From Cymbidium sinense (taxonomy: Eukaryota; Streptophyta; Magnoliopsida; Asparagales; Orchidaceae): a DNA stretch of 64,000 nt. A program made the position numbers and the translations under genes. Numbering within the stretch: the stretch's first letter is position 1; every line of letters begins with the position of its first letter. The DNA lies in contig CM038217.1 in assembly GCA_021442155.1 (NCBI GenBank), positions 146,445,143 through 146,509,142 of the forward strand, written 5' to 3'. Positions 1 through 11,695 of the stretch are shown here, in pieces. The notes under the pieces were generated by a model. The model worked only from the letters and a program-made list of their open reading frames with translations, was not told the origin of the DNA and searched no databases.

Positions 1-537
1 AGAATTCAAGTTGGATGGTTGAAGTGGAGGAATGCATCTGGCCTATTATGTGATAGAAAAGTTCCACTTTAACTTAAGAGAAAATTTTATAAGATGGTGG
101 TAAGACCTGCAATGACTTATGGTGCAATGTTGGCCAATAAAGAGAAGCATAAGACTAAGTTAAGTGTTACAAAGATGAGGATGCTTAGGTTGATTAGTGG
201 CTTTACTCTTAGATAGAATGCAAAATGATTATATTCAGGAAAAAGTTGGAGTAGCTCCAGTGGTAGATAAGATTAGGGAGAGTCTCCTTAGATGGTTTGG
301 CCACATAAAGCGTCGGCCATTCGATGACCCGATTAGGAGATTAGTTGCATTAGATTTTCCTTAAGTTAATAATGGTAGAGGTAGACCTAAAAAGACATGG
401 TTAAGATGTATTAAAAATTATCTAAGTATACTTGATTTAAGTGAGAATTTGACACATAATAGGACACAATGGAGATGAAGGATTTATGTAGCCGACCCCA
501 CCTAGTGGGATTAAGGCTTGTTGTTGTTGTTGTTGTA
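1..537 (+). mobile_element. RTE-type LINE, 3' end of the reverse transcriptase ORF plus 3' tail (decayed)
   Basis: Frame 1 gives RIQVGWLKWRNASG, then VVRPAMTYGA and [14 protein letters not shown]. After a frameshift near 215 a second frame gives [21 protein letters not shown], then FGHIKRRP and GRGRPKKTW. This run is the C-terminal part of plant RTE-clade LINE reverse transcriptases, downstream of the catalytic palm, so no active-site residues are expected here. In-frame stops occur near 100 and 362, and with the frameshift they show a dead copy. The ORF is followed by GCCGACCCCACCTAGTGGGA and a TTG tail, the usual 3' end of these elements. The 5' part lies outside the window. Telomere-like DNA begins directly after the tail. 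Family assignment is from motif recall, not from a search. Confidence 0.85.
508..534 (+). repeat. (TTG)n 3' tail of the RTE LINE
   Basis: A short run of TTG/TTGT units closes the LINE. RTE-type elements typically end in short tandem repeats rather than poly(A), so this marks the 3' terminus and fixes the + orientation of the element. Confidence 0.8.
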
Positions 538-947
538 TTTTATTTCATTTAGGTTTAGGTTTTTTATTTATTTGATTTTTAGCTTTATTTGGTTTAAGTT
601 AAGTTTTTTAGGTTTATAAGGTTTAGGGTTTAGGGTTTAGGCATCAGGGTTTACGATTTAGGGTTTTAGGTTTAGGGTTTAGAGTTAGGGTTTATGATTT
701 AGGGTTTAGGGTTTAGTGTTTAGGCTTTATGCTCTAGGATTTAGGGTTAGCTTAAGGTTTATGGTTAGTTTAGGGATTTGGGTTTACGCTTTAGGGTTTA
801 GTGTTTTTAGGGTATAGGATTTAGGGTTTAGGGTTAGTTTAGAGTTTAGGGTTTAGGGTTTTAGGATTTAGGTTTAGGGTTTAGGGTTACGGGTTTAGGG
901 TTTAGGATTTAGGGTTGTAGGTTTAGGGTTCTGTATTTTTTTTTTTT

Positions 948-966
948 AATTAAGTAAGCCGATAGG
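948..966 (+). repeat. First AATTAAGTAA box of the higher-order unit
   Basis: A short run of T followed by AATTAAGTAAGCCGATAGG. It is the first of about 21 recognisable copies of a conserved non-telomeric box in the telomere-like arrays of this window; other copies read AAACTAGTAGG, AAACTGGTAGG or AAACCTGAAGG after AATTAAGT. It serves as the phase marker of the higher-order unit. I know no protein-binding function for it. Confidence 0.75.
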
Positions 967-2119
967 TTTTGGTTTATTTAATTTATTTAGTTAATTTTTT
1001 TATTTATTTTAGTTTATTCTATTTTTCATTTTTATTTAGGTTTTTTTATTTTTATTTAGTTTTGTTTACATTTTTAGGTTTATTTATTTTAGTTTGGGTT
1101 ATAATTTTAGTTTATTTTTTAGGTTCAGGTTTAGGTTTATGTTTATTTTTTAGTTTAGTTTTATTTTTATTTTATTTTTTATATTTTGGTTTTATTTTTT
1201 ATTTTTAGGTTTAGGTTTTCATTTTATTTTCTTAGGTTTTATTTTTTAGTTTAGGTTTAAATTTATTTTTAGTTGATTTTATTTTATTCAGTTTAGGGTT
1301 TAGGTTTAGTTTATTTTAGGTTTATGCTTAGGTTTTATTTATTTTAGTTTAATTTATTTTAGTTTAGGTTTAGGTTTATTTTATTTTGTTTATTTTAGGT
1401 TTAGGTTCTTTTTTGTTTAGGGTTTAGGTTCTATTTTTTGTTTATTTTAGGTTTTATTTTTAGGTTTATTTTTTAAGTTTAGGTTTTTATCTAGTTTTTA
1501 TTTTATTTTATTTTAGGTTTATTTTATTTTTATTTTACATTTAGTTTTATTTTATTTAGGTTTTTTATTTTTAGGTTTATTGTATTTTTTTAGTTCAGTT
1601 TAGGTTTTTATTTATTTTAATTTAATTTAGTTTTTATTTTTATTTTATTTTATTTTTAGTTTTAGGTTTAGGTTTAGGTTTAGGTTTTTATTTTATTTAG
1701 GTTTAGGTTTATTTATTTATTTTATTTTTAGGTTCTATTTAGTTTAGGTTTAGGTTTTTAGGTTTTTAGGGTTTGGGGTTTAAGGTTGTTGGTTTAGGGT
1801 TGTAGGTTTTAAGGTTTAGGGTTTAGGGTTTAGGGTTTAGGGTTTATGATTTAGGGTTTAAGTTTTAAGATTTTAGGGTTTAGGGTTTAGGGTTTAGGGT
1901 TTTGGGTTTAGGGTTTTAGGGTTTAGAGTTTAAGATTTAGGGTTGTAAGTTTAGGATTTAGGGTTAGGTTTTTTTTCTATTTTTTATTTTTTTTATTTTT
2001 ACGATTTAGGGTTTAGGGTTTAGGTTTTAGGTTTAAGGATCATATTTTAGTTTAGGGTTTAGGTTTTAAGTTTTGGGTTCAGGTTTTAGTCTAGGGTTTA
2101 GGATTTTTTTATATTTTTT

Positions 2120-2570
2120 TAGAACAAATTGATTAAACATTTCTTTTCTTGATTTCATCTAAGTAACACACCAAGTTTTCTAAGATACAAGCGATGTTAT
2201 AGATCAAAATGAGAATGCATAAAACAAATCAAAACCTATATAACTAAGCTCTACTATAAAGACAGCGTTCCATAAGCATAGATTAGATCGAGTTCTTGGT
2301 TCTCAGTTCCCATAGAACCACTCTCGGTAGTGGGATCCATTATCATATCCCCGATCTCTCTCTCCAACACCACCACATCTGTAACCTCCATTGCTCCTCC
2401 TACCTCCATAACAACCACTGCTCTAACCACCACCCCCATATCCACCACAACCTCTAGATTCTGCACCACCACTATGATAACAGCCGCCTCCACCTTTGCC
2501 TCCACCGCCAGATCTTAACTGAGCAAGGTTGATGGTTATCTTCCTGTCGCGAAGGTTTTGCACATTATTA
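2120..2570 (-). pseudogene. GR-RBP retro-fragment 1 (C-terminal glycine-rich tail plus 3' UTR)
   Basis: Read on the - strand, the frame after 2,570 gives NLRDRKITINLAQLRSGGGG, then a glycine-rich run (GGCYHSGGAESRGCGGYGGGG) with an in-frame stop, RRSNGGYRCGG, ERDRGYDNGS and a stop at about 2,303. Plant GR-RBPs of the GRP7 type end their RRM with DGRNITVNEAQSR followed by Gly/Tyr/Arg-rich sequence, so the match is specific. The N-terminal RRM, including RNP1 and RNP2, is missing. About 180 bp of AT-rich sequence beyond the stop is shared with the other copies and looks like a 3' UTR; it ends at a T-rich tract on +, which would be A-rich on the sense strand. There is no intron, consistent with retroposition. 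An 83-residue open frame at 2,254-2,505 is a Val/Glu-rich shadow of the glycine frame. Confidence 0.72.
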
Positions 2571-2693
2571 GGGTTTAGGTGTAGGTTTAGGTTTACTAGG
2601 TTTTAGGGTTTAGGTTATATTTTTAAATTTATTTAGTTAGTTTAGGTTTAGGTTTAGGGTTTTGGTTTTAGGGTTTAGGGATTAGGGTTAGGG

Positions 2694-2742
2694 TTTAGGG
2701 TTTAGGGTTTAGGGTTTAGGGTTTAGGGTTTAGGGTTTAGGG
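2694..2742 (+). repeat. Seven perfect TTTAGGG units
   Basis: Seven uninterrupted heptamers, one of the two longest perfect telomeric runs I counted in the window. The next unit reads TTCAGGG. Perfect islands inside a heavily decayed array suggest either local expansion by slippage or later homogenisation. Confidence 0.9.
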
Positions 2743-3714
2743 TTCAGGGCTTAGGGTTTAGGGTTTTAAGGTTAATACTTTTAGGGTTTAAGGTTTAGGG
2801 TTACAGTTTAGGGTTTATGGTTTAGGGTTTAAGGTTTAAGGTTTAGGGTTTTTTAGGGTTGTAGGTTTCGGGTTTAGGGTTGTAGGTTTAGTGTTGTAGG
2901 TTTAAGGTTTAGGGTTTAGGATTTAGGGTTTAGTTTTTTAAATTAAGTAAACTAGTAAATTTAGGTTAATTTTTTATTTTTATTTAGTTTTAATTTATTT
3001 ATTTTAGTTTAGGTTTTTTTTAAGGCTTAGGCTTAGGTTTATTTTTAAGTTGAGTTTTATTTTTATTTTATTTTTTAGGTTTAAGGTTTTAGGTTTTTAG
3101 GGTTTATGGTTTAGGGTTTAGGGTTAATGCTTTTAGGGTTTAAGGTTTAGGATTATAGTTTAGAGTTTATGGTTTAAGGTTTAGGTTTAGGGTTTAGGGC
3201 TTTTTAGGGTTCAGGATTTAGGGTTGTAGGTTTCGGGTTTAGGGTTTAGGGTTTAAAATTTAGGGTTTAGGGTTTTTTTTTAATTAAGTAAACTAGTAGA
3301 TTTAGGTTAATTATTTATTTTTATTTAGTTTAGGTTTTTTTTCTAAGGCTTAGGCTTAGGTTTATTTTTTAGTTGAGTTTTATTTTTATTTTATTTTTAA
3401 GGTTTAGGGTTTTAGGTTTTTAGGATTTAGGGTTTAGAGTTTTAACATTTAGGGTTTAGTGTTTAGGTTTTTTGGTTTAGTGTTTTAGGTTTAGTGTTTA
3501 GGGTTTATTATTTAGGGTTTTAGTTTGGGTTTAGGTTAAGATTTTAGTGTTTGGGGTTTAGGTTATAGGTTTATTTAGGGTTGGTTTTGTTAGGGATTTT
3601 ATTTTAAATTTTTTCTTAATTTTTTATTTTTTATTTTAAGGGTTTAAGGTTAAGGTTTAGGTTTAGGGTTTAGGTTTTAGGTTTAGGGTTCAAGTTTTTG
3701 TTTAAGATTTCTTT

Positions 3715-4143
3715 TTTTTATGTTTAAATGAGAACAAATTCATCTTCAACATTTCATCTTTTATTTCATATGTAACACTAAGTTTTATATGACATAAATA
3801 AAGAATGAAGTTAGAGCAAATAAAAACCCTAGATAACTTGAACCATCTCTTCTGTAAAGACACAGTTCCATAAGTTGTAGATCGGATCGGCCATTCTTTG
3901 ATTTCTCTAGTTCCCATTAGAACCACCCTCTGTCAGTGGCAGATCGCCATTGTCCCAATCTCTCCCTCGCCACTTCCATGGTTTGTAACCTCAGTCACTC
4001 CTCCCACCTCCATAACCACCACTTTGTTACCACCACCTCCATATCCACACCTCAGGCCCCCACCACCACTGACAGCTTCATCCTCCTTCCTCCCGTGGAT
4101 CTAGGCAGCTTGATGGTGATATTACCATCAAGGTTAGCCATTC
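3715..4143 (-). pseudogene. GR-RBP retro-fragment 2
   Basis: Same insert as copy 1 in the same orientation and with the same flanks. On the - strand one frame gives AVSGGGGLRCGYGGGGNK and, after a frameshift, SGGYGGGRSD, a stop, then GRDWDNGDLPLTEGGSNGN and the terminal stop near 3,910. The start resembles the NGxxLDGxITI linker of GR-RBPs, but stops interrupt it. The 3' UTR-like part (3,715-3,905) aligns with that of the other copies. The short 68- and 72-residue frames on + are complements of the glycine codons. Confidence 0.65.
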
Positions 4144-5082
4144 TTAGGGTTTAGGTTTAGGTTTAGGTCTATTAGGTTTTAGTGTTTAGGTTTATTTTTT
4201 AATTTATTTAGTTACTTTAGGTTTAGGTTTAGAGTTTGGGGGTTTAGGGTTTAGGGCTTGGGTTTAGGGTTTAGGGTTTAGCATTTAGGGTTTAGGGTTT
4301 AGGGTTTAGGGTTTAAGGTTTAGGTTTTTAGGGTTTATGCTTTTAGTGTCTAAGCTTTTAGGGTTTAACATTTTTAGGGTTTAGGGTTTAGGGTTGTAGG
4401 TTTAGGATTTAGGTTAGGGTTTATTTTTTTTTCTTTTCTAAATTAAGTAAATCAGGTTTAGGTTTATTTAGTATATTTAGTTATTTTTTTATATATTTAG
4501 TTTACTTATATTTTTATTTTTTATTTAGGTTTATTTTTTTTATATTTATTTAGTTTATTTATTTTAGGTTAATTTATTTTAGTTTAGGTATTATATTTTA
4601 GTTTATTTTCTAGGTTTAGATTAAGCTTTAGGTTTAATTTGTAGTTGACTTTTATTATTTTTCTATTTATTAGGTTTAGGTTTTATTTTTTATTTTTAGG
4701 TTTAGGTTTAGGTATTTTTTTAGGTTTAGGTTTTAGGTTCTTATTTTAGGTTTTTTTTTTATTTTTTAGGTTTTTATTTTAAGTTTATTTTAGTTTAGGT
4801 ATAGGTTTATTTTATTTTGTTTATTTTATTTTTATTTTAGGTTTATACTTTTTTATTTATTTAGGGTTTAGGTTTTATTTTTTATTTATTTTTAGGTTTT
4901 ATTTTTAAGTTTATTTTTTAGGTTTAGGTTTTTAATTAATTTTTATTTTATGTTTAGATTTATTTTTTTAGGTTTTTTATTCATAGGTTTATTTTATTTT
5001 TTAGTTAAGTTTACATTTTTATTTATTTTAATTTAGTTTATTTTTATTAGTTTATTTTATTTTGTTTTTTTAGTTAATTTGT

Positions 5083-5085
<3 letters not shown>

Positions 5086-5120
<35 letters not shown>
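5086..5120. repeat. (TA)n microsatellite
   Basis: About 35 bp of uninterrupted alternating T and A inside array I. It is the only long TA run in the arrays and probably arose by slippage from TTTATATA words. Confidence 0.9.
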
Positions 5121-5125
<5 letters not shown>

Positions 5126-8100
5126 TTTATTTAGTTTAGGTGTATATTTTTAGGTATTTAGGGTTTAGGGTTTTAAGGTTTAAGGTTTAGGGTTAGGGAT
5201 TAGGGCTTAGGGTTTAGGGCTAGCTTAGGGTTTATGATTTAGGTTTTATGATTTAGGGTGTTTAGAGTTTAGGGTTTAGGGTTCAAGATTAGTTTAAAGT
5301 TTAGGGTTTAGGGTTTTAGAGTTTAGACTTAGGATTTAGTATTTTTAGGGTTTAGGATTAGTTTTGAGTTTAGGCTTTTTGATTTTAGAGTTTTGGGTTT
5401 AGGGTTTAGGGTTTAAGGTTTGGGTTAGGGTTAGGGTTTAGGGCTTAGGGTTTAGGGTTTTTTAGGCTTTTGGGTTATTGGTTTAGGGTTGTAGGTTTAG
5501 GGTTTATGGTTTAGGGTTTAAGGTTTAGGGTTTAGAATTTAGGATTTACGGTTTAGGGTTTAGAGTTTTTTTAAAAAAAAATAAGTAAATTGGTAAGTTT
5601 ATGTTTATTTATTTTATATTTATTTTAGTTTATTTTATTGTTTACTTTTTATAAGTTTATTATTTATTTTTATTTACTTTAGTTTATTTATTTTAGTTTA
5701 AGGTTGGGATTATTTTATTAATTTTATTTTTTATTTATTTTTATTTTTTTAAATTAAGTAAATGGTAGGTTTAGATTTAATTAGTTTATTTAGTTTATTT
5801 TTTATTTATTTTAATATATTTTATTTTTATTTTCATTTAGTTTATTTTATTTATTTTAGGTTTATTTATTTTAGTATATGCTTTTTATTTTTATTTATTT
5901 TTTAGGTTTAAGTTTAGGTTTAGGTTTATTTCTTAGTTTAATTATTTTCTATTTTATTTTCTAGGTTTAGGTTTTATTTTTTATTTTTAGGTGAAGGTTC
6001 AGGTTTTTATTTTATTTTTTTAGTTTTAGGTTTATTTTTAGGGTTTACTTTTTAGTTTAATTTTAGGTTTATTTTTATTTTATTTTATTTTATTTTATTT
6101 TATTTAGGTTTAGGTTTAGGGTTAGTTTATTTTAGGTTTAGCTTTAGGTTTTATTTATTTTAGTTTAGTTTATTTTAGTTTAGGTTTGGGTTTATCTTTA
6201 GATTTTTTTTAGTTTAGGGTTTAGGTTTTATTTTTTATTTATTTTTAGGTTTTCTTTTTTGGTTTATTTTTAGGTTTAGGTTTTTCTTTAGTTTTTATTT
6301 TATTTTATTTTTGGTTAATTTTATTTTTATTTTACATTTAGTTTTTACTTTTTTAGTTTTTATTTTATTTTACATTTAGTTTTTATTTTTAGGTTTATTT
6401 TATTTTATAGTTTAGTTTAGGCTTTTATTTATTTTAATCTAGTCTGTTTTTATTTTCTTATTTTATTTTATTTTTAGGTTTAGGTTAAGGTTATAGTTTA
6501 GGTTTTTATTTTATTATTTTTATTTTTTTTAATGTTTAGGTTTATTTATTTATTTTATTTTTAGGTTTCATTTAGTTTATGTTTAGGTTTTAGGTTTTTA
6601 GGTATTTCGGGTTTAGGGTTTAGGGTTTAAGATTTTAGGATTTAGAGTTTAGTGTTTAGGATTTTCTATTTAGTACTTAGGGTTTAGGGTTAAAGATTTT
6701 AGGGTTAGCTTAGGATTTCGGGTTAGTTTAAGGTTTATGAGTTAGGATTTGGGTTTTTAGGTTTTAATGTTTAGGGTTTAGGGTTAGGGTTTAGGATTTA
6801 GGGTTTAGGGTTTTTAAGTTTTATGGTTTAGAGTTTAGGGTTAAGGTTTTAATTTAGATTTAGGGTTTTATTAGAGTTAGAGTTTATTTATAGTTTATGG
6901 TTTTATTTATGGTTTATTTAGGTTTAGTTTAGGGTTTAGTTTAGGTTTTACATTTAGGATTAGGTTTATTTTAGTTTAGGTTTAGGTTTAAGTTTAGTTT
7001 TTAGTTGAGGTTTTTCTTTTATTTTATTTTTTCATGTTATTTAGGTTTATGTTTTATTTAGTATAGGTATAGGTTTTTAGGTTTTTAGGGTTTTGGGTTT
7101 ATGGTTTAGGGTTTAAGGTTTAGGGTTTAGGGTTTGGGGTTTAGGTTTTGGGGTTTAGGGTTGTAGGTTTTTGGGTTTAGGGTTTAGTGTTTAGTGTTTA
7201 GGGTTTAGGGTTTAGGGTTTAGGGTTTAGGGTTTAGGTTTAGTGTTTAGGGTTTAGGTTTAGGTTTAGGGTTTTTGGTTTAGGATATATGGTTTAGGTTG
7301 TAGGGATAGTTTTAGGGTTTAGGGTTAGGATTTTTTTTTATTATTTTTATTCTTTTATTTTTTATTTTAGTTAAATTAAGTAAACTAGTAGGTTTAGGTT
7401 TTTTTAGTTTATTTAAGTTATTTTTTATTTATTTTAGTTTTTTTGTTATTAATTTTTATTTTTGTTTAGTTTAGTTTACTTATTTTAGGTTTATTCATTT
7501 TTGTTTAGGCTTTTTATTTTAGTTTTTTTTTAAGCTTTGGGTTTAAGTTTAAGTTTACTTTTTAGTTTAGTTTAGTTTTTATTTTATTTTTTTAGGTTTA
7601 GGTTTTATTTCTTATTTTGAGGTTTAGGTTTAGGTTTTTTTTTTTGAGGTTTAGGTTTTAGGTTTTTATTTTAGGTTTATTTTTAGTTTTTATTTTTTTT
7701 GTTTAGGTTTAAGTTTAATTTTAGTTTATTTTATTTATTTTAGGTTTAGGTTTAGGTTTAGGTTTTTTTTATTTTAATTTAGTTTATTTTAATTTAGGTT
7801 TAGGTTTATTTTATTTTTATTTTAGGTTTAGGTTTTTTTTAGTTTAGGGTTTAGGTTTTTTTTTTATTTTTTATTATTTTTAAGTTCAATTTTTTGGTTT
7901 ATTTTTTAGGTTAAGGTTTTTATTTATATTAATTTTATTTAATTTTAGGTTTTTTTAATTTTAGGTTTAGTTTTTATTTTATCTAGGTTTTGTATTATCT
8001 TAATTTAGTTTAGCTTTTTATTTATTTTGTTTTAGTTTATTATTTTTTTTAGGGTTTAGATTTATCTTTATCTTTATATTTTTATTTTATTTTGGTTTAT

Positions 8101-8374
8101 ATTTTTTATTTATTTTATTTTTAGGTTTTATTTAGTTTAGGTTTTGATTTTTTAGCTTTTTAAGTTTTAGGGTTTAGGGTTTAGGGTTTAAGGTTATTTA
8201 GGGGTTTTTTTTGTCAGGTTTGGCATTTAGGGTTTAGGGTTTAGAGTTTAAGGTTTAGGGTCTAAGGTTTATGATTTAGAGTTTTAGGGTTTAGGGTTTT
8301 GTATTTTTAGGGTTTTGGGTTTAGGTTTTAGGATTAGTGTTCAGGTTTTAGTTTAGGGTTTTTTGGTTTTGGTT

Positions 8375-8785
8375 TTTTTTAACAAAGAATAAATTCACAT
8401 TCAACACTTCTTCATTTCGAATGAGCACGCACCAAGGTTTGGGGTTTAAGGTTAGTAACACACCAAGGTTTCTAAGATAGTTGACATAGATAAAAATGAG
8501 CATAGAGCAAATTAAAACCATGAGAATCATCTTTCTTATAGAGCAGTTAAGTAGCGTCGATCAATCGTTCATTTTTCTTGGTTCCCATTAACCACCCTAG
8601 CCTCAGTGGCGGATCCACCATCATATTTATGGTTAACCTCAGTCGCTCCTTCGATAACCACCTTTATTTTGACTTCCATATCCACTAGCACCTCCAAATC
8701 ACCATTATTATTTGTTTGCCACCACTACTAGATCAAGCGAGCACGTTGATGGTGATGTTTCTTTTATCAGTTACGCCCATTCTTA
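8375..8785 (-). pseudogene. GR-RBP retro-fragment 3 (most decayed copy)
   Basis: On the - strand, starting beside the array at 8,785, a frame gives RNITINVLA, a stop, then SSSGG. This corresponds to the RNITVNEAQSR...GG junction between RRM and glycine-rich tail. The glycine codons further on are largely lost. The UTR-like part (8,375-8,580) includes a small extra stretch resembling nearby array sequence (TTTGGGGTTTAAGG near 8,438), suggesting a local rearrangement. The + side flank is the same TTCTTAGGGTTTA junction as in the other copies. A 60-residue frame at 8,348-8,530 has no recognisable content. Confidence 0.55.
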
Positions 8786-9278
8786 GGGTTTAAGTTTATT
8801 AGGTTTTAGGGTTTAGGTTTATTTTTAAATTTATTTAGTTACTTTATGTTTAGGTTTAAGGTTTCATGTTTAGGATTTAGGGTTTAGGGTTCAGGGTTTA
8901 GGGTTAGGGTTTAGGGTTTGGGTTTTATGGTTTAGGGTTTAGGGCTTAGGGTTTTAGGATTTATGCTTTTAGTTTTTATGGTTTAGGGGTAGGGTTTAGG
9001 TTTTAGGGTTTAGGGTTTTGGGTTTAGGGTTTAAGATTAGCTTAGGGTTTAGGTTTAGTTGAGGGTTTAGGGTTTAAGCTTTTGGGTTTAGGGTTTAGGG
9101 TATAAGGTTAGTTTAGAGTTTAGGGTTTAGGGTTTTAGGGCGTCGGGTTTAGGGTTAAGGTTAGGGTTTAGGGTTTAATATTTTGGTTATAGTTTCAAGA
9201 TTTAGGGTTTAGGGTTTAAGATTTTTTTTTAAGATTAAGTAAACCAATAGGTTAAGGTTTATCTAATTTATTTTTTAT

Positions 9279-9309
<31 letters not shown>

Positions 9310-10924
9310 TTAAGTTTATTTATTTTAGTTTAGATTTTTTTGATATAGTTTATTTTTTGGGTTTAGCTTTATGTTTTTATTTATTTTTTAGTTTAGTTTT
9401 ATTTCTATTTTATTTTTTAAGTTTAGGTTTTATTTTGTATTTTTAGGTTTAGGTTTAGGTTTTTTTTTTTTTTTTTTTAGGTTTAGGTTTTAGGTTTTTA
9501 TTTTAGGTTTATTTTTAGGTTTTACTTTTTAGTTTAGGATTATGTTTATTTTTATTTGATTTTATTTTATTTAGTTTAGGGTTTAAGTTTAGTTTATTTT
9601 AGATTTAGGTTTAAGGTTAGGTTTTATTTATTTTAATTTAGTTTATTTTAGTATAGATTTAGGTTTATTTTATTTTGTTTATTTTAGGTTTTGTTTTTTT
9701 TTTAATTTTAGGGTTTAGGTTTTATTTTTTAATTTCTTTTTAGGTTTTATTTTTAGGTTTATTTTTTAGATTTAGCTTTTTATTTAGTTTAGTTTTTATT
9801 TTATTTTAGGTTTATTTTGTTATTATTTATGTTTGGGTTTTATATTATTTAGGTTTATTTATTTTTTAATTTAATTTAGGTTTTTATTTACTTCATTTTA
9901 GTTTAGTTTTTATTTTATTATATTTTTAGGTTTAGGTTTATGTTTAAGTTTAGGTTTTTATTTATTTTATTTTATTTATTTACTTAGGTTTGGGTTTTTT
10001 TATTTATTTTACTTTAGGTTTTATTTAGTTTAGGTTTAAGATTTTTGGTTTTTAGGTTTCTAGATTTAGGGTTTAGGGTTTGTGGTATTGGATTTTTGGG
10101 TTTAGGGTTTAGTGTTTAGGGTTTTAGGGCTTATGGTTTAAGATTTTGGGTTTTGGGTTTAGGGTTTAGGGTTTGTTTTATAATTTTGGGTTTTGGGTTA
10201 GAGTTTTTTTATTATTTTATTTTATTTTTTTTATTTAGGGTTTAGGGTTTAGGGTTTAGGGTTTAGGGTTTACGGTTTAGGGTATAGGGTTTTCTATGGT
10301 TTAGGGTTTAGGGTTTAGGGTTGTAAGTTTAGTGTTTAGGGTTAAGGTCTACTTTTAGGGTTTGAGGTTTAGGATTTAGGGTTTAGGGTGTAGTGCTTAA
10401 AGGTTTTCTTTTTAAAAAAATAAAATTAGCTTAGGTTTATTTAGTTTATTATTTGTTTATTTTATTTTATTTTTATTAATTAAGTTTATTTTTTATTTTT
10501 ATTTAGTTTAATTTATTTATTGTATGTTTATTTAGTTTAATTTAGGTTTTTATTTTAATTTATTTTTTTTGATTTAGGTTTAGCTATATGTTTATTTTTT
10601 TTAGTTTACTTTTATTTTTCTTTTATTGTTTAGGTTTAGGTTTTTTAATTTATTTTTAGGTTTAGGTTTATGTTTTTATTTTATTTTTTTAGGATTAAGT
10701 TTTTGGTTTTATTTTAGGTTTATTTTTAGATTTTATTTTTTAGTTTAGGTTTAGGTTTATTTTTTAGTTTATTTTATTTTATTTAGTTTATGTTTAGGTT
10801 TAGTTTATTTTAGGTTGAGGTTTAGCTTTTATTTATTTTGGTTTAGTTAATTTTAGTGTAGGTTTAGGTTCATTTTATTTTTATTTTAGGTTTAGATTTT
10901 TTTTTTAGTTTAGGGTTTAGGTTT

Positions 10925-11423
10925 TAGTTTGTGTTTATCAGTTAGTTATTAGTTTTTTTATGATTTAGGTCTATTACTTTAGATTATTATTATTATTATT
11001 GTTTTAGTTATTTGTTCTTATTTTGGGGTTTATTTAGTTTTAGGTTTAGTGTTTATTTGGGTTTATTGGGGTTATTATGGTTTAGAGTTGTTTAGTTTAG
11101 TTTTAGTTTTTAGTTTTTATTAAGTTTTAGTTTATGGGAGTTTTATTAGTTTTAGTAAGATTTTTACTTTTGTTATTCTTTAGTTATTAGTTTAAGGTTT
11201 TTAGTTTTGGGTTTTATTAGTTTTATTTTATTAGTTTTTAGTTTATTAGTTATTCTTAGTTTAGTAAGTTTTTATTAAGTTTTTTTAGGGTTCATTTTAG
11301 TTTAGTTTATTAGTTTAGGGTTTTAGGTTTTAGTTTTGTCTAATTTTTTAGTTTTAGTTTAGTTATTATTGGGTTTTATTAGTTTGGTTTAATTAATTTA
11401 GGGTTTAGTTTTATTATTTATTA

Positions 11424-11483
<60 letters not shown>

Positions 11484-11695
11484 TTATTAGTTTAGTTTAT
11501 TTATTATGGTTTTATGGTTTTAATTAGTTTATTAGGTTTTAGTTAGTTTTATTATATTAGTTATTTTTTTAGTTTTAGCTTTTAGGTTTATTATTAGTTT
11601 TATTATTATTTATTTATTCAGTTTTATTAGTTTTTGTTAGGTATTGTTTTTAGTTATTAGTTTATTATTAGTTTAGTTTATTTTTATTTGGTTTG
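10925..11695 (+). repeat. TTAGTTTTA-type block inside array I
   Basis: For about 770 bp the heptamer pattern gives way to TTAGTTTTAG and TTTATTAGTT words, still nearly free of C (about ten in the block). TTTAGGG words are rare here but common on both sides. The block includes a long TTA microsatellite. It may be a diverged subfamily of the array or another sequence with extreme C-to-T loss on this strand; the sequence alone does not decide. Confidence 0.6.
11425..11481. repeat. (TTA)n microsatellite
   Basis: About 19 uninterrupted TTA units. It lies at the centre of the TTAGTTTTA-type block. Confidence 0.92.

Noticed and set aside
969..1208. 79-residue Phe/Leu/Tyr-rich open frame
   Set aside because: Translation of TTTATTTT words in telomere-like array I; pure low complexity.
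2254..2505. Val/Glu-rich 83-residue frame (and the 108-residue frame at 37,855-38,181)
   Set aside because: Off-frame reading of the GR-RBP glycine codons (GGT repeats read as GTG/GTT). The glycine frame is the meaningful one.
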